From contig NZ_JAPYPC010000011.1 in assembly GCF_029937855.1 (NCBI RefSeq), forward strand, positions 37,783 to 101,782: a stretch of DNA of 64,000 nt, read 5' to 3'. Positions 8,882-17,767 of this stretch are shown here, in pieces (position 1 is the first letter of the stretch; every line of letters starts with the position of its first letter). The position numbers were made by a program, and so were the translations under genes. The notes below the pieces were generated by a model. It was not told where the DNA came from. It did no database searches and was given only the letters and a program-made list of their open reading frames with translations. Origin of the DNA: Christiangramia sp. (GTDB lineage: Bacteria > Bacteroidota > Bacteroidia > Flavobacteriales > Flavobacteriaceae).

Positions 8882-9532
8882 ATGGAACTGAAAGCACTTT
8901 TCCTTAATTGTACATTGAAAAAATCCCCGGAAACTTCCAATACTGAAGCCTTTATTAAAAACGCCGAAAAGATATTCAAAGAACTTGATGTGGAGACGGA
9001 AAGTATCAGAGTGGTAGATCACCAAGTGAGTTTTGGCAATACATCAGATGAAGGAGATGGTGATGAATGGCCTGAAATCCTAAAAAAAGTAAAAGCAGCT
9101 GATATGCTCATTATAGCGACCCCAATTTGGAGAGGGGACCGTAGTTCTGTCGCGAAAATGATCAATGAACGTTTTGATGGTATTATGGAAGAAGGAAACG
9201 ATAAAAATGGCCAGTATCCTACCTATAATAAAGTTGGAGGCATTATGGTAGACGGGAATGAGGATGGCGCTAAAAAGGCAATTTCAAGTATTGCTTTCGA
9301 TCTCTCTGAACACGGATTCAGCATTCCTGTAAATGCTTTTTGTTATTATGTTGGTAAGGCAGGGCCAGGACCAAGTTATATAGAGGCTGAAGGCGATAAA
9401 CATGAATTTACGAATAATATGATGCTGCTTATGGTTCATAATATGGTGCATCTCGCAAAAACACTTAAGGAGAGTCCTTATCCCACACAAGTGAATAAAC
9501 TGGAAGAAAGAGCAGGGAAGATGAGTGAATAA
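8882..9532 (+). CDS. NAD(P)H-dependent FMN reductase / flavodoxin-fold protein
   Basis: A 216-residue flavodoxin-fold protein of the NADPH-dependent FMN reductase group. The first strand and phosphate loop read LFLNCTLKKSPETSNTEAFI, matching the 'Gs.r..S.t' FMN-phosphate loop in a variant form. ADMLIIATPIWRGDRSS is the conserved second FMN contact with the P-x-W element, and a glycine-rich GKAGPGPSY segment follows. Such enzymes reduce free FMN or use bound FMN to reduce quinones and related acceptors in the cytoplasm. It is monocistronic, with a terminator about 50 bases downstream. Substrate unknown. Confidence 0.85.
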   Translation: MELKALFLNCTLKKSPETSNTEAFIKNAEKIFKELDVETESIRVVDHQVSFGNTSDEGDGDEWPEILKKVKAADMLIIATPIWRGDRSSVAKMINERFDGIMEEGNDKNGQYPTYNKVGGIMVDGNEDGAKKAISSIAFDLSEHGFSIPVNAFCYYVGKAGPGPSYIEAEGDKHEFTNNMMLLMVHNMVHLAKTLKESPYPTQVNKLEERAGKMSE

Positions 9533-9581
9533 TTGTAAGCGTTTTATTGATTATTAATGTTGAGAAAGTTTAATATATTCA

Positions 9582-9624
9582 CAATCCTTAATTTTTTGAG
9601 AGAAATTAGGGATTGCTTTTTTTT
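9582..9624 (+). terminator. Rho-independent terminator after the FMN reductase gene
   Basis: A 13-base stem (CAATCCTTAATTT at 9582-9594 with AAATTAGGGATTG at 9603-9615, one G-T pair) closes an 8-base loop and is followed by a T-rich run to 9624. It lies 50 bases after the stop of the only upstream plus-strand gene. Confidence 0.8.
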
Positions 9625-9758
9625 CTTATAAGTTGGTTGAAAAAACCAGGATTTAAGCTTAGAGTTTAGCATCTGAAGAAAAGGTTCTTGAGGTCTATTT
9701 TTTAAAAGAAGGCTCTATTTATCTAATTTAAATTCAGATTAACACCTTTGATATAAAA

Positions 9759-10415
9759 ATGGGCTTTTACAAAATGTTTGATTTTTTACGTCGACTCAAC
9801 CGGAACAATTATAAAGAGTGGATGGATGAGCATCGAAATGAATATCATGAAGTGCGGGATTTCTATGTTGATTGGTTAAATCAATTGGATATAAAACTAG
9901 CTAAAATTGATTCAAATTATTCACCCACTACCGGAAAGCAGGCAATAAATAGAATTAACAACAACCTTCTTTTTCATCCAAATAAACCGGTTTATAAAGA
10001 CCATTTTGGAGCTGGCCTCGATAAGGAGAAAGATAAAGGGGATTTTTATATTCATATAGGAATCAATGAAAGTTTTGTAGCCGGAGGAATTTACAGGCCG
10101 AAAAAACAAATGCTAGATAGTATTAGAGCTGCTATAGATTATAATGGTGAGGTTTTGGAAAAAATACTCCATAAAAAATCCTTTAAAGATACTTTTGGCG
10201 GATTGATGGAGGATGAAAAACTAAAAACTGCCCCTAAAGGCTTTTATCAAAACCATGAGCATATAGAACTATTGCGAAATAAGAGTTTTGCCGTAATGTC
10301 TAGCCTTAACCAAGAAGAGATTGTAAAAGATGATTTTCAGGAAAAACTTATAAGTATATATAGAGAAATGTCAGCTTTTCGTCACTACCTTAACAACGCG
10401 ATAACTGTTCAATAG
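9759..10415 (+). CDS. DUF2461 / TIGR02453 family protein
   Basis: A 218-residue cytoplasmic protein with the hallmarks of the TIGR02453/DUF2461 family: FDFLRRLNRNNYKEWMDEHR at the start (the family's 'FL..L..NN.keWF...r' opening), then NRINNNLLFHPNKPVYKDHFG, and the IHIGINESFVAGGIYRP segment. Length is normal for the family, whose function is unknown. It ends 6 bases before apt on the same strand, so the two are probably co-transcribed; no functional link to purine salvage is known. Confidence 0.9.
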   Translation: MGFYKMFDFLRRLNRNNYKEWMDEHRNEYHEVRDFYVDWLNQLDIKLAKIDSNYSPTTGKQAINRINNNLLFHPNKPVYKDHFGAGLDKEKDKGDFYIHIGINESFVAGGIYRPKKQMLDSIRAAIDYNGEVLEKILHKKSFKDTFGGLMEDEKLKTAPKGFYQNHEHIELLRNKSFAVMSSLNQEEIVKDDFQEKLISIYREMSAFRHYLNNAITVQ

Positions 10416-10421
10416 AAATTA

Positions 10422-10937
10422 ATGGATTTAAAATCATACGTTCGTGAAATCCCCGATTTTCCTAAAAAAGGAGTGAGTTATAAAGATATTACGCCCCTTT
10501 TACTGGATCACAAGGCAATGCAACTCGCTGTAAAACTTTTTTTAGAGAATCTGCCCAAAGGAAATATAGATAAAGTAGTTGGCATTGAATCACGGGGTTT
10601 CTTATTTGCAACGCTACTTGCCGAAAAACTGAATGCAGGTTTTATTCCCGTTCGTAAACCGGGTAAATTGCCTTATCAGGTGCATAGGGAAGTATACGAA
10701 CTGGAATATGGAAAAGATTCATTAGAAATACATGAAGATGCCATTCTAAAAGGTGAAAAGATTCTTTTACATGATGATGTACTCGCCACTGGAGGTACGG
10801 CTGCAGCCACCTGTAAATTAATAGAAAAATGTGGCGGAGAGATCGTGCAGTGTAATTTCCTGGTAGAGTTGGAGTTCTTAAAGGGGCTAAATAAGCTGAA
10901 AAATTACAATGTGTCCTCCTTAATTAAATATCCCTAA
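10422..10937 (+). CDS. apt: Adenine phosphoribosyltransferase
   Basis: A 171-residue type I phosphoribosyltransferase making AMP from adenine and PRPP. The PRPP-binding loop HDDVLATGGTAAA is at residues 117-129, the IESRGF element at about 55-60, and the substrate-loop region GKLPYQVHREVYELEYGKDSLEI is typical of Apt. Length and full-length similarity fit the E. coli and human enzymes. It follows the DUF2461 gene by 6 bases and its last four bases overlap the 3' end of a convergent 51-codon gene. Confidence 0.97.
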   Translation: MDLKSYVREIPDFPKKGVSYKDITPLLLDHKAMQLAVKLFLENLPKGNIDKVVGIESRGFLFATLLAEKLNAGFIPVRKPGKLPYQVHREVYELEYGKDSLEIHEDAILKGEKILLHDDVLATGGTAAATCKLIEKCGGEIVQCNFLVELEFLKGLNKLKNYNVSSLIKYP

Positions 10938-11089
10938 TCCAGGGAGTTTTTTGTTACCCACAGTTTCCATCCTATAATTGCCATTTGTGCTTTGGAAGCA
11001 TTCCGCAAATCAAAATCATCCTTCTTGGAATAACTGGGGAGGACTTTTTTATTGAGTTTGGCAATTGTCTTGAAAATATGCTTTTTCAT
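10934..11089 (-). CDS. Small conserved flavobacterial protein, 51 residues
   Basis: A short reverse-strand gene running from ATG (11087-11089) to TAG (10934-10936), overlapping the end of apt by four bases. The product is basic, starting MKKHIFKTIAKLNKKVLP and ending AIIGWKLWVTKNSLD. A small protein of this pattern (KxxxKxNKxxLPS... and ...AIIGWK.YVTKN.LD) is recalled from many Flavobacteriia, sometimes labelled 'SsrA-binding protein' in databases, but it is far too short to be SmpB. It is amphipathic, with no signal peptide. Function unknown; confidence comes from the recalled conservation and clean open frame. Confidence 0.72.
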   Translation of the reverse strand: MKKHIFKTIAKLNKKVLPSYSKKDDFDLRNASKAQMAIIGWKLWVTKNSLD

Positions 11090-11135
11090 CAATTCAACAA
11101 TTAGTTATCTAATATACAATTATAATAATGATGAT

Positions 11136-11162
11136 AAAAAGCCACTACACTAGCGGCTTTTA
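11136..11162. terminator. Bidirectional terminator between the 51-residue gene and the M56 gene
   Basis: AAAAAGCC (11136-11143) pairs with GGCTTTT (11155-11161), with two further base pairs inside the arm around a short loop. A-rich and T-rich flanks give a U-tract in either direction, so it can end the M56 operon coming from the right. Confidence 0.75.
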
Positions 11163-11178
11163 TCACAAATCATATTGT

Positions 11179-13434
11179 TTAATAGCTTCCATAATTGCTC
11201 GAAACGATAAGTTTACCATCTTTTGTTAGGCCAATAATCACATGTGGTATACCTTCTGAGTTCTGAAAACTTGCACTGGCCATCTTCCCGTCTTTTGTTG
11301 TTGCCTTAATACTTACAGCAGTTATATCACCCTCCGAATTTCTCTTGATACCCGTAAATTCAGTTTCAATGTCTGCTCCAGATTTGATCATTTTTTTCAA
11401 ATTTTTAATATTTTCTTCATTGGAGTTTTTGTGAAGTACATACAAATCGGTTTTAACTGGATGAGATGTGTCTCCTTCAAATTTCTTAGTATAAATTTCT
11501 ATCACACCATCTGAAGCCGCTTCCCCATATTTATCGGTTGCAGATGTTCCTTTTAGCACATTAATTTTTAATATGTTTTTAGGGTCGATTTTTTCCTTCT
11601 CGAAATCTCTCTTCTGAACCTCTCCATTTAAGACGTATAAAGGATTGGATTGTTGTATAAATATTTGATCACTCGTGATCGTATTGTTGGATTCAGATAT
11701 GCTTCCTGTATGTCTAGAATTTAATTTGGTTGACTGAAAACCGATTATGTGGTCACCAGACATTTCTTTAATTTCTTCTGGGTCCTCTGTGAAAAATCCA
11801 GTTCCTGTAACTTCAACTTTCCCGGGTTTATCCTTCATCATTTCATAATCGCTCTTTTTCTGGAAACCTTCATCTTCAATACTTTTATTCTTTTTCTGTT
11901 TAGTCTTTTCTTCCGAAACGTTCACCTGAGCATCAACTTTCATTATCCTCGATTTGCCATTTTTATCTATGATTAAATAATTCTGACTAAAATTTTTATC
12001 CGTTTCAAAAACCTGGTCATCTGTAAATTTATCAAGTATTTTTCCTTTGCTGATATCTATAGAACCATCCTGACCACTGGAGCCGTATAAAGCAACAGAT
12101 CTAATACCTGTTCTAATCTCTATAGGTCCCATGATTTTCACATATTTATTTCGAAGTTTATTAGCCTTAATGGGCTTACCCTCGATTATATAAAGTGGGT
12201 TATCACCTAGTGCCTCCATCTGTTTATGAAGGTCTACAACTGAAATATCTGCATTTTCCAATGTTTCATAACCTATGTTGCCATCTTTATTTACAAAGAT
12301 TTTGACCGGTTTAATACCATTACTATTAGATTGATTATAAGTTCGGGTAATACCTTTAACAGGATCTGTAAGCGTGGATCTTATACTAATGATTTTCTCA
12401 GAATTAAATTTTAAGTCAAAAAATTTCAAAACCCTTCCATCTTTCTCAAAAATGTTTTCGAGTTTTTCAAGATCTTCTTCTGATGTCTTAGCATTGATTG
12501 TAATTGCCATCCCTTCCCTGGGATATTCTATTTGTGTAGAAACCTCTTTTTCAGTAGATGTTCGCACGTTTGCTTCAGTCTTCACATTAAATAGCAGCAG
12601 AAAAGCTAGCAAAACAGGCATCAGTAAGCTTAACTTCCATGCCGGACTTTGTGTGGATGATTTTTTGTTTAACATAAGGATTCGTTTTTTGATAAATGAT
12701 TTGTAAAAATGATTAGTAAGTGCCGGTTTCAGGTCGGCTATAGAAACTTTTACCAGGGCATGCTGGTATTGCTTTAATTCAGCTTTTGACTTTACCGTTT
12801 CCCGGTCGGCAATAAATTCCAGGTTTTCTTCTACCGATTTTTTGTATACCCAAGCAAATGGATTGAACCATAACAGGCAACTCACCAGGTTCACCAGAAG
12901 AATATCGGCTGAATGTAGTTGTTTCGCATGCACCTTTTCGTGCTCTAAAATAAGGGCTAGGTCTTTATGGGAGTGTTGGGTTGGATTGTAAATTATATAA
13001 TTAAAGAAAGAAAAGGGAAGTTGATTTTCTGACACTTCCAGATATTTTAATCCTGAATTTTTCTGAAAATCATGTGATATAATAATTTTAATGACTGTAT
13101 ATAGCTGAATGGAAAATCTCAATAAAAATAAGCCGGTGATGATGAAGTATAGAATTCCTGTGATCTGCCACCAGTCCACCGGAGTTTCCATAGGAATTTT
13201 GGAGGTTTCAGTAGTACCAACCAGGAAATTAAGGGATTGGGGTTTTTGCTCGATAAATACTTTCCGCGTAAAATAGATAAAAGGTAAGATTGTAGCGGTA
13301 ATGATCCCGTAAGCTAAATACTTCCTGTTTAGCTGGAAAGAAGTTTCCTTTTTGAGAAGCAACAAATAACCCAGATAAAAAATTCCTAGCAGGGCAGAGG
13401 CTTTTAAGAGATAAATAATAATACTTTCCATCAT
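11179..13434 (-). CDS. BlaR1-like M56 family membrane metallopeptidase with TonB-plug-like C-terminal segment
   Basis: A 751-residue sensor-type peptidase. Several membrane helices lie in residues 1-120, then the zinc site HEKVH at 165-169 and the downstream EENLEFIADRETV helix that supplies the third ligand. A further membrane helix (LLMPVLLAFLLLF, near 275) precedes a long extracytoplasmic part. That part contains at least two segments resembling TonB-receptor plug ends, NPLYVLNGE...YGEAASDGVIEIYTKK and the earlier NPLYIIEGK...LYGSSGQDGSIDISKGK. In Bacteroidota such proteins are encoded with BlaI repressors and cleave them on signal. It overlaps blaI by 4 bases (ATGA), so translation is probably coupled. 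Signal unknown. Confidence 0.9.
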   Translation of the reverse strand: MMESIIIYLLKASALLGIFYLGYLLLLKKETSFQLNRKYLAYGIITATILPFIYFTRKVFIEQKPQSLNFLVGTTETSKIPMETPVDWWQITGILYFIITGLFLLRFSIQLYTVIKIIISHDFQKNSGLKYLEVSENQLPFSFFNYIIYNPTQHSHKDLALILEHEKVHAKQLHSADILLVNLVSCLLWFNPFAWVYKKSVEENLEFIADRETVKSKAELKQYQHALVKVSIADLKPALTNHFYKSFIKKRILMLNKKSSTQSPAWKLSLLMPVLLAFLLLFNVKTEANVRTSTEKEVSTQIEYPREGMAITINAKTSEEDLEKLENIFEKDGRVLKFFDLKFNSEKIISIRSTLTDPVKGITRTYNQSNSNGIKPVKIFVNKDGNIGYETLENADISVVDLHKQMEALGDNPLYIIEGKPIKANKLRNKYVKIMGPIEIRTGIRSVALYGSSGQDGSIDISKGKILDKFTDDQVFETDKNFSQNYLIIDKNGKSRIMKVDAQVNVSEEKTKQKKNKSIEDEGFQKKSDYEMMKDKPGKVEVTGTGFFTEDPEEIKEMSGDHIIGFQSTKLNSRHTGSISESNNTITSDQIFIQQSNPLYVLNGEVQKRDFEKEKIDPKNILKINVLKGTSATDKYGEAASDGVIEIYTKKFEGDTSHPVKTDLYVLHKNSNEENIKNLKKMIKSGADIETEFTGIKRNSEGDITAVSIKATTKDGKMASASFQNSEGIPHVIIGLTKDGKLIVSSNYGSY

Positions 13435-13793
13435 TTCTTTTCTTTTTCGATGATGTCCAAAATTTCACGTAGTTCCTCTGCACTAATTTTCTCCTCCCTG
13501 GCAAAATAGGAAACTACATTTTTGAAAGAGTTGTCAAAAAAGCGCTTGGTGGCCATATTCATAAATTGCTTTCTGTATTTTTCCTTGCTTATAATAGGAA
13601 AATACTGATGAGTCTTTCCGTAGGCTTTATGTGAAACATAACCTTTCTCCTCCAGATTTCGAATAATTGTAGAAACGGTATTGTAATGCAGTTTTTGATC
13701 TTTTAACTCGGGAAGCACCTCTTTTACAAAAGCTTTTTCAAGCTGCCAAAGCACTCTCATAATCTCTTCTTCTTTGTTAGTCAGTTTCTCCAT
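13431..13793 (-). CDS. BlaI/MecI/CopY family transcriptional repressor
   Basis: A 120-residue winged-helix repressor. The recognition region reads LHYNTVSTIIRNLEEKGYVSHKAYGKTHQYFPIISKE, the classic BlaI/MecI wing, preceded by LTNKEEEIMRVLWQLEKAFVKEV. The C-terminal half is the dimerisation helix pair. It is the promoter-proximal gene of a two-gene operon with the M56 peptidase, which by analogy with BlaR1-BlaI cleaves it to relieve repression. An inverted repeat just upstream (13850-13863) fits its operator. Confidence 0.95.
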   Translation of the reverse strand: MEKLTNKEEEIMRVLWQLEKAFVKEVLPELKDQKLHYNTVSTIIRNLEEKGYVSHKAYGKTHQYFPIISKEKYRKQFMNMATKRFFDNSFKNVVSYFAREEKISAEELREILDIIEKEKK

Positions 13794-13821
13794 TTATTTG
13801 CATTTTAAATTTTCCAATTCT

Positions 13822-13863
13822 CAAATATAACGAAAAAAATAGTTTAAAAACTACAAACGTAGT
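13822..13863 (-). promoter_or_regulatory. blaI-M56 promoter element and BlaI operator
   Basis: On the reverse strand TATATTTG (13822-13829) matches the Bacteroidota -7 element TAnnTTTG, about 30 bases before the blaI start. Just upstream is the palindrome ACTAC-AAAC-GTAGT (13850-13863), close to the ACTACAnnTGTAGT-type boxes bound by BlaI/MecI repressors. A repressor there would cover the -33 region. Autoregulation is inferred. Confidence 0.6.
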
Positions 13864-13922
13864 TGTGTTTTAATCTAGCACTTTTTTAAAGCATTTCTCC
13901 TATCTTCGCCAAAAATTGTTGC

Positions 13923-14867
13923 ATGAGCATTGTATTTCTATTGATTGGTTTTGTGTTGCTGGTAATAGGAGGGGAGTTTCTGGTAAGATCTTCCGTTGCC
14001 CTTTCATTAAAGCTAAACATTTCCAGAATGGTCATTGGGCTAACAGTGGTATCTTTTGCTACGTCTGCTCCTGAACTATTGGTAAGCTTACAGGCGGCGA
14101 TTGAGGGTTTTTCTGATATCTCCCTGGGGAATGTAATTGGCTCCAATATTGCCAATATTGGTTTGGTGCTGGGCTTAACGGCAATGGTATCTCCATTGAT
14201 GGTAGATCGTGATTTCTATAGGATTAACTGGCCAACCATGATGATTTTTTCTATCGTGCTCTATTTTTTTCTGTTAAGCAATAATGAATTATCCCGAATA
14301 GAAGGCGTAGCATTATTAATAGGACTGGTTGCTTACCTGTTCCTACTTATAAAACGTTCCCGAAGAAAAGACAAGGTCATTGCAGAAGAAGTTGATGTAT
14401 CACTTCGAAATGTAAGCGGATTTAAATTGACTATCTGGCTCCTTATTGGGATTGTTGCTCTTTGGGGTGGGTCTGAATTGTTGGTTAAAGGAGCTGTAGA
14501 TTTGGCAACAAAACTAGGAATCAGTGAACGGGTAGTATCGGTTACCGTTATTGCGGTAGGAACCAGTGTGCCAGAGCTTGCCGCTTCCCTTATTGCCGCG
14601 GTAAAAAAAGAAAAAGCAATTTCCCTGGGGAATTTAATAGGTTCCAATATCTTCAATATTGCATCGGTACTTGGGTTAACTGCTGTTATCAAACCTATTG
14701 TAGTTCAATCCTCCGCAATTTTAACCAATGACATGTTCTGGATGCTTGGGATCGCTTTTATTTTGCTGCCTATGCTTTTAATCCCAAAATTCTCTGAAAT
14801 GGGAAGGAAAGAAGGTTTTGCATTGCTTGCAGGTTATACCGTTTTTATTCTCCTAACTATTATGTAA
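13923..14867 (+). CDS. CaCA family sodium/calcium exchanger (YrbG type)
   Basis: A 314-residue inner-membrane antiporter with about ten helices arranged as two inverted halves. Each half has the alpha-repeat signature: SFATSAPELLVSL...GNVIGSNIANIGLVLG (SAPE at residues 48-51) and VGTSVPELAASL...GNLIGSNIFNIASVLG. The two acidic residues in the PE pairs bind the cation. Length and both repeats match bacterial YrbG/CaxA-type proteins, which extrude Ca2+ in exchange for Na+ or H+. It is divergent from the blaI operon and not obviously part of an operon. Ion preference cannot be told from sequence. Confidence 0.93.
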   Translation: MSIVFLLIGFVLLVIGGEFLVRSSVALSLKLNISRMVIGLTVVSFATSAPELLVSLQAAIEGFSDISLGNVIGSNIANIGLVLGLTAMVSPLMVDRDFYRINWPTMMIFSIVLYFFLLSNNELSRIEGVALLIGLVAYLFLLIKRSRRKDKVIAEEVDVSLRNVSGFKLTIWLLIGIVALWGGSELLVKGAVDLATKLGISERVVSVTVIAVGTSVPELAASLIAAVKKEKAISLGNLIGSNIFNIASVLGLTAVIKPIVVQSSAILTNDMFWMLGIAFILLPMLLIPKFSEMGRKEGFALLAGYTVFILLTIM

Positions 14868-14901
14868 ACTGCCATTCTAAAAATGGCTTATAATTTTTTT
14901 C

Positions 14902-15070
14902 AGTAGTGTCTGATAAAATTTAAAGAACGAACCTGAACAGAATTTTCAATAGTTCAGAGCTTTTAACTATTCCCTATACCCCGCTTTTACACATTTTATA
15001 ATTATAGTATTTATTGAAAGACACAATTTCCAACTTCTTTTGGTTATCAGTTAGTTAAGTTCAGGTCTAA
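14902..15070. repeat. ACCTGAAC interspersed repeat, copy A
   Basis: A 169-base element matched by copies at 40527-40693 (reverse orientation) and 8630-8771. It begins AGTAGTGTCTGATAAAATTT, continues AACGAACCTGAAC, and ends CTATCAGTTAG-like sequence then TTAAGTTCAGGTCTAA. ACCTGAAC near the left end is the inverse of GTTCAGGT near the right end. No open frame longer than a few dozen codons lies inside, so any mobility would be non-autonomous. Confidence 0.75.
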
Positions 15071-15456
15071 CTCCTTATGTCTAAAGTGAGGCGGTCTGGT
15101 TTCTTCAACCGGACATAAGTCAATTTTTATGCAATTCATATAGAAAGTACTTCTGCATAAATTTCCTTTAAAAGGAATGTTTCAAAATTTTTTTCTGATC
15201 ATCTTAAATATCAGGAGATAGTATTCAGGCTATTTATCGAAAAAATAATCTTTTTTTGAATCTTTAGGTTATAATCGGTTTATGACATTCGTAATATATG
15301 GCTTCTTTTCACATCGGTTTTTATGAACTGTTAAAAAACAGGGGTTCTTCTTAATAAAATCCTATTTATTTATTTTTAGCCCCTTTATTCTTATGGGGTA
15401 ATTATTAATTTACATACATTTGTCGCGTAAATTTTAAAAATCTTAATTTAGAATAT
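15071..15456 (+). promoter_or_regulatory. Long leader/promoter region of glnN
   Basis: No gene is seen in these 386 bases. TACATTTG at 15415-15422 fits the TAnnTTTG element and would start transcription about 25 bases before the glnN ATG; no convincing -33 TTG stands at the right distance. The A+T-rich stretch further upstream has no clear hairpin or sigma-54 site. Confidence 0.35.
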
Positions 15457-17643
15457 ATGCCAACTTTACGATTTCAAGCTTTAAAGGAAACACTTAACCG
15501 CAAACCAGTTAAGATCGAAGAACCTGCAAGAAGATCAGAAATTTTCTCCAGTAATGTTTTTAATGAAACGGTGATGCGCCAGTTTCTTACCAAGGAGGCT
15601 TTTGAAAATGTAACTGAAGCCATGCGTACCGGGAAGAAAATTGACCGTAATGTAGCCGATCACATTTCTACCGGAATGAAAGAATGGGCGATTTCTAAGG
15701 GAGTTACCCATTATACTCATTGGTTTCAACCTTTAACAGGAACTACCGCTGAAAAACACGATTCTTTTTTCGAACCTTTATCTGAAGGTCTTGCTATTGA
15801 GAAATTTGGAGGTAGTCAGTTAGTGCAACAGGAACCAGATGCTTCCAGTTTTCCAAGTGGAGGTATTAGAAATACTTTTGAAGCACGTGGTTATACCGCA
15901 TGGGACCCAACATCTCCTGCTTTTATCTGGGGAACCACATTATGCATTCCAACAATTTTTGTTTCCTATACGGGAGAAGCACTGGATAATAAGACTCCTT
16001 TACTAAGAGCGCTTCAGGCGGTAGATAATGCTGCCACCAATGTTGCTAAATATTTTGATAAAAACGTTAAGAAAGTGAATGCCACCCTTGGATGGGAGCA
16101 GGAGTATTTTCTTATAGATTCTGCACTTGTTGCTTCACGACCAGATATAACCCTTACAGGTAGAACCCTTCTGGGACATTCTCCTGCAAAAGGACAGCAA
16201 TTGGATGATCACTATTTTGGATCTATTCCTTCCCGGGCTATTGCTTTTATGATGGATCTTGAGATCGAATGTATGAAATTGGGGATACCGGTTAAAACCC
16301 GTCATAACGAAGTAGCACCTAATCAGTTTGAGCTGGCACCTATTTTTGAAGAGGCTAACCTCGCAGTAGATCATAATTCATTAATTATGGATGTGATGAA
16401 AAAAGTTGGGGAAAGACATAATTTAAGTGTCTTGATGCATGAAAAACCATTCGCCGGGATTAACGGTAGTGGAAAGCATAACAACTGGTCTTTAGCTACA
16501 GATACTGGAACAAACCTGCTTTCTCCTGGCTCAACCCCTATGAAGAACCTGCAATTCTTAACTTTCTTTATAAACACTATTAAAGCCGTTTATGATAATG
16601 AAGAATTGTTGAGGGCTTGCATCGCGAGTGCATCTAACGATCATCGTTTAGGTGCCAATGAAGCACCACCGGCAATTATTTCTGTATTTATAGGTTCACA
16701 ACTAACGAAAGTTCTGGATGAGCTTGAAAAGGTGACAGATGGTAAACTTTCTCCCCAGGAAAAAACAGATCTAAAATTAAATGTAGTAGGCAAGATTCCG
16801 GAAATTTTGCGTGATAATACCGATAGAAACCGTACTTCTTCTTTTGCCTTTACCGGGAACAAATTTGAATTCCGCGCCGTTGGTTCTCTTGCGAATTGTG
16901 CAAACGCTATGACCGTGCTGAACAGTATCGTGGCAAAGCAGCTTAAAGACTTTAAAGTAGAAGTAGATAAGTTAATCAAGGACAAGAAGATGAAGAAGGA
17001 TGATGCGATCTTTAATGTTCTTAGAGAATATATCAAAAAATCCAAAAAGATCCGGTTTGAAGGTGATGGTTACGGCGAAGCATGGGAAAAGGAAGCAGAA
17101 AAACGTGGCTTAAGTAATAACCGTACTACTCCGCAAGCTTTAAAAGCTCAGGTTAGCAAGAAGACCATCGCTTTATATAAAGAATTAGAGGTAATGAACC
17201 AAACAGAGGTCGAAGCTCGCCATGAGATCGAACTCGAGGAGTATGCGATGAGGATCCAGATTGAAGGTCGTATTCTTGGAGATATTGCCAGAAATCATGT
17301 GATACCTACCGCAGTTCGTTACCAGAATATCCTTATTGAGAATGTGCGTGGATTAAAGGAAATCTATACAGATGATTTTACGCGCCATGCTAAAGAGCAA
17401 TTAGAGCTTATAGAAGGTATCTCTGCTCACATCGCTAGCATCAACTCTAATGTAAATGCTATGATCGAAGCCAGAAAGATTGCTAATAAATTAGAGGAGG
17501 CTGAAGAAAAAGCTTTTGCTTATTGTGATGATGTAAAACCTTATTTTGAAGAGATAAGATATCATTGTGACAAGTTAGAGTTATTAATAGATGATGAACT
17601 TTGGCCATTAGCCAAGTACAGAGAGCTATTGTTTACGAGATAG
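15457..17643 (+). CDS. glnN: Glutamine synthetase type III
   Basis: A 728-residue GSIII enzyme making glutamine from glutamate, ammonia and ATP. GSIII is the long form found in Bacteroidota and cyanobacteria. Visible signatures include THYTHWFQPLTGTTAEKHDSFF near residues 86-105, GWEQEYFLID, KTRHNEVAPNQFELAPIFEEAN, and the ATP/glutamate segment GINGSGKHNNWSL. The C-terminal GSIII-specific helical region follows. It is flanked by a long leader upstream and a strong terminator 27 bases downstream, so it is monocistronic. Together with glnK-amtB at 35-37 kb it forms the nitrogen-assimilation set of this window. Confidence 0.97.
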   Translation: MPTLRFQALKETLNRKPVKIEEPARRSEIFSSNVFNETVMRQFLTKEAFENVTEAMRTGKKIDRNVADHISTGMKEWAISKGVTHYTHWFQPLTGTTAEKHDSFFEPLSEGLAIEKFGGSQLVQQEPDASSFPSGGIRNTFEARGYTAWDPTSPAFIWGTTLCIPTIFVSYTGEALDNKTPLLRALQAVDNAATNVAKYFDKNVKKVNATLGWEQEYFLIDSALVASRPDITLTGRTLLGHSPAKGQQLDDHYFGSIPSRAIAFMMDLEIECMKLGIPVKTRHNEVAPNQFELAPIFEEANLAVDHNSLIMDVMKKVGERHNLSVLMHEKPFAGINGSGKHNNWSLATDTGTNLLSPGSTPMKNLQFLTFFINTIKAVYDNEELLRACIASASNDHRLGANEAPPAIISVFIGSQLTKVLDELEKVTDGKLSPQEKTDLKLNVVGKIPEILRDNTDRNRTSSFAFTGNKFEFRAVGSLANCANAMTVLNSIVAKQLKDFKVEVDKLIKDKKMKKDDAIFNVLREYIKKSKKIRFEGDGYGEAWEKEAEKRGLSNNRTTPQALKAQVSKKTIALYKELEVMNQTEVEARHEIELEEYAMRIQIEGRILGDIARNHVIPTAVRYQNILIENVRGLKEIYTDDFTRHAKEQLELIEGISAHIASINSNVNAMIEARKIANKLEEAEEKAFAYCDDVKPYFEEIRYHCDKLELLIDDELWPLAKYRELLFTR

Positions 17644-17668
17644 ATTATTTAAAATCGAATTATTTACT

Positions 17669-17697
17669 AAAGCCACGCCCAAAAGCGTGGCTTTTTT
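17669..17697 (+). terminator. glnN terminator
   Basis: A perfect AAGCCACGC/GCGTGGCTT stem (17670-17678 with 17685-17693) around CCAAAA is followed by TTTTT. It lies directly after the glnN stop codon. Confidence 0.92.
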
Positions 17698-17740
17698 CTT
17701 TAAAATTTACCGATTATTTACCAAAACTGTTTAAACTAAT

Positions 17741-17748
17741 TATCTTTG
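17741..17748 (+). promoter_or_regulatory. Putative purM -7 promoter element
   Basis: TATCTTTG matches TAnnTTTG and lies 19 bases before the purM start, after the glnN terminator. No clear -33 TTG is present, so the call is tentative. Confidence 0.4.
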
Positions 17749-17767
17749 AGGTCTCTAAGAAAAAATA

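Noticed and set aside
8807..9025. 72-codon minus-strand frame
   Set aside because: It is antisense to the start of the FMN reductase gene and has no recognisable feature.
13229..13504. 91-codon minus-strand frame across the blaI-M56 junction
   Set aside because: It overlaps both real genes in another frame; the 4-base overlap of those genes is normal and needs no third protein.
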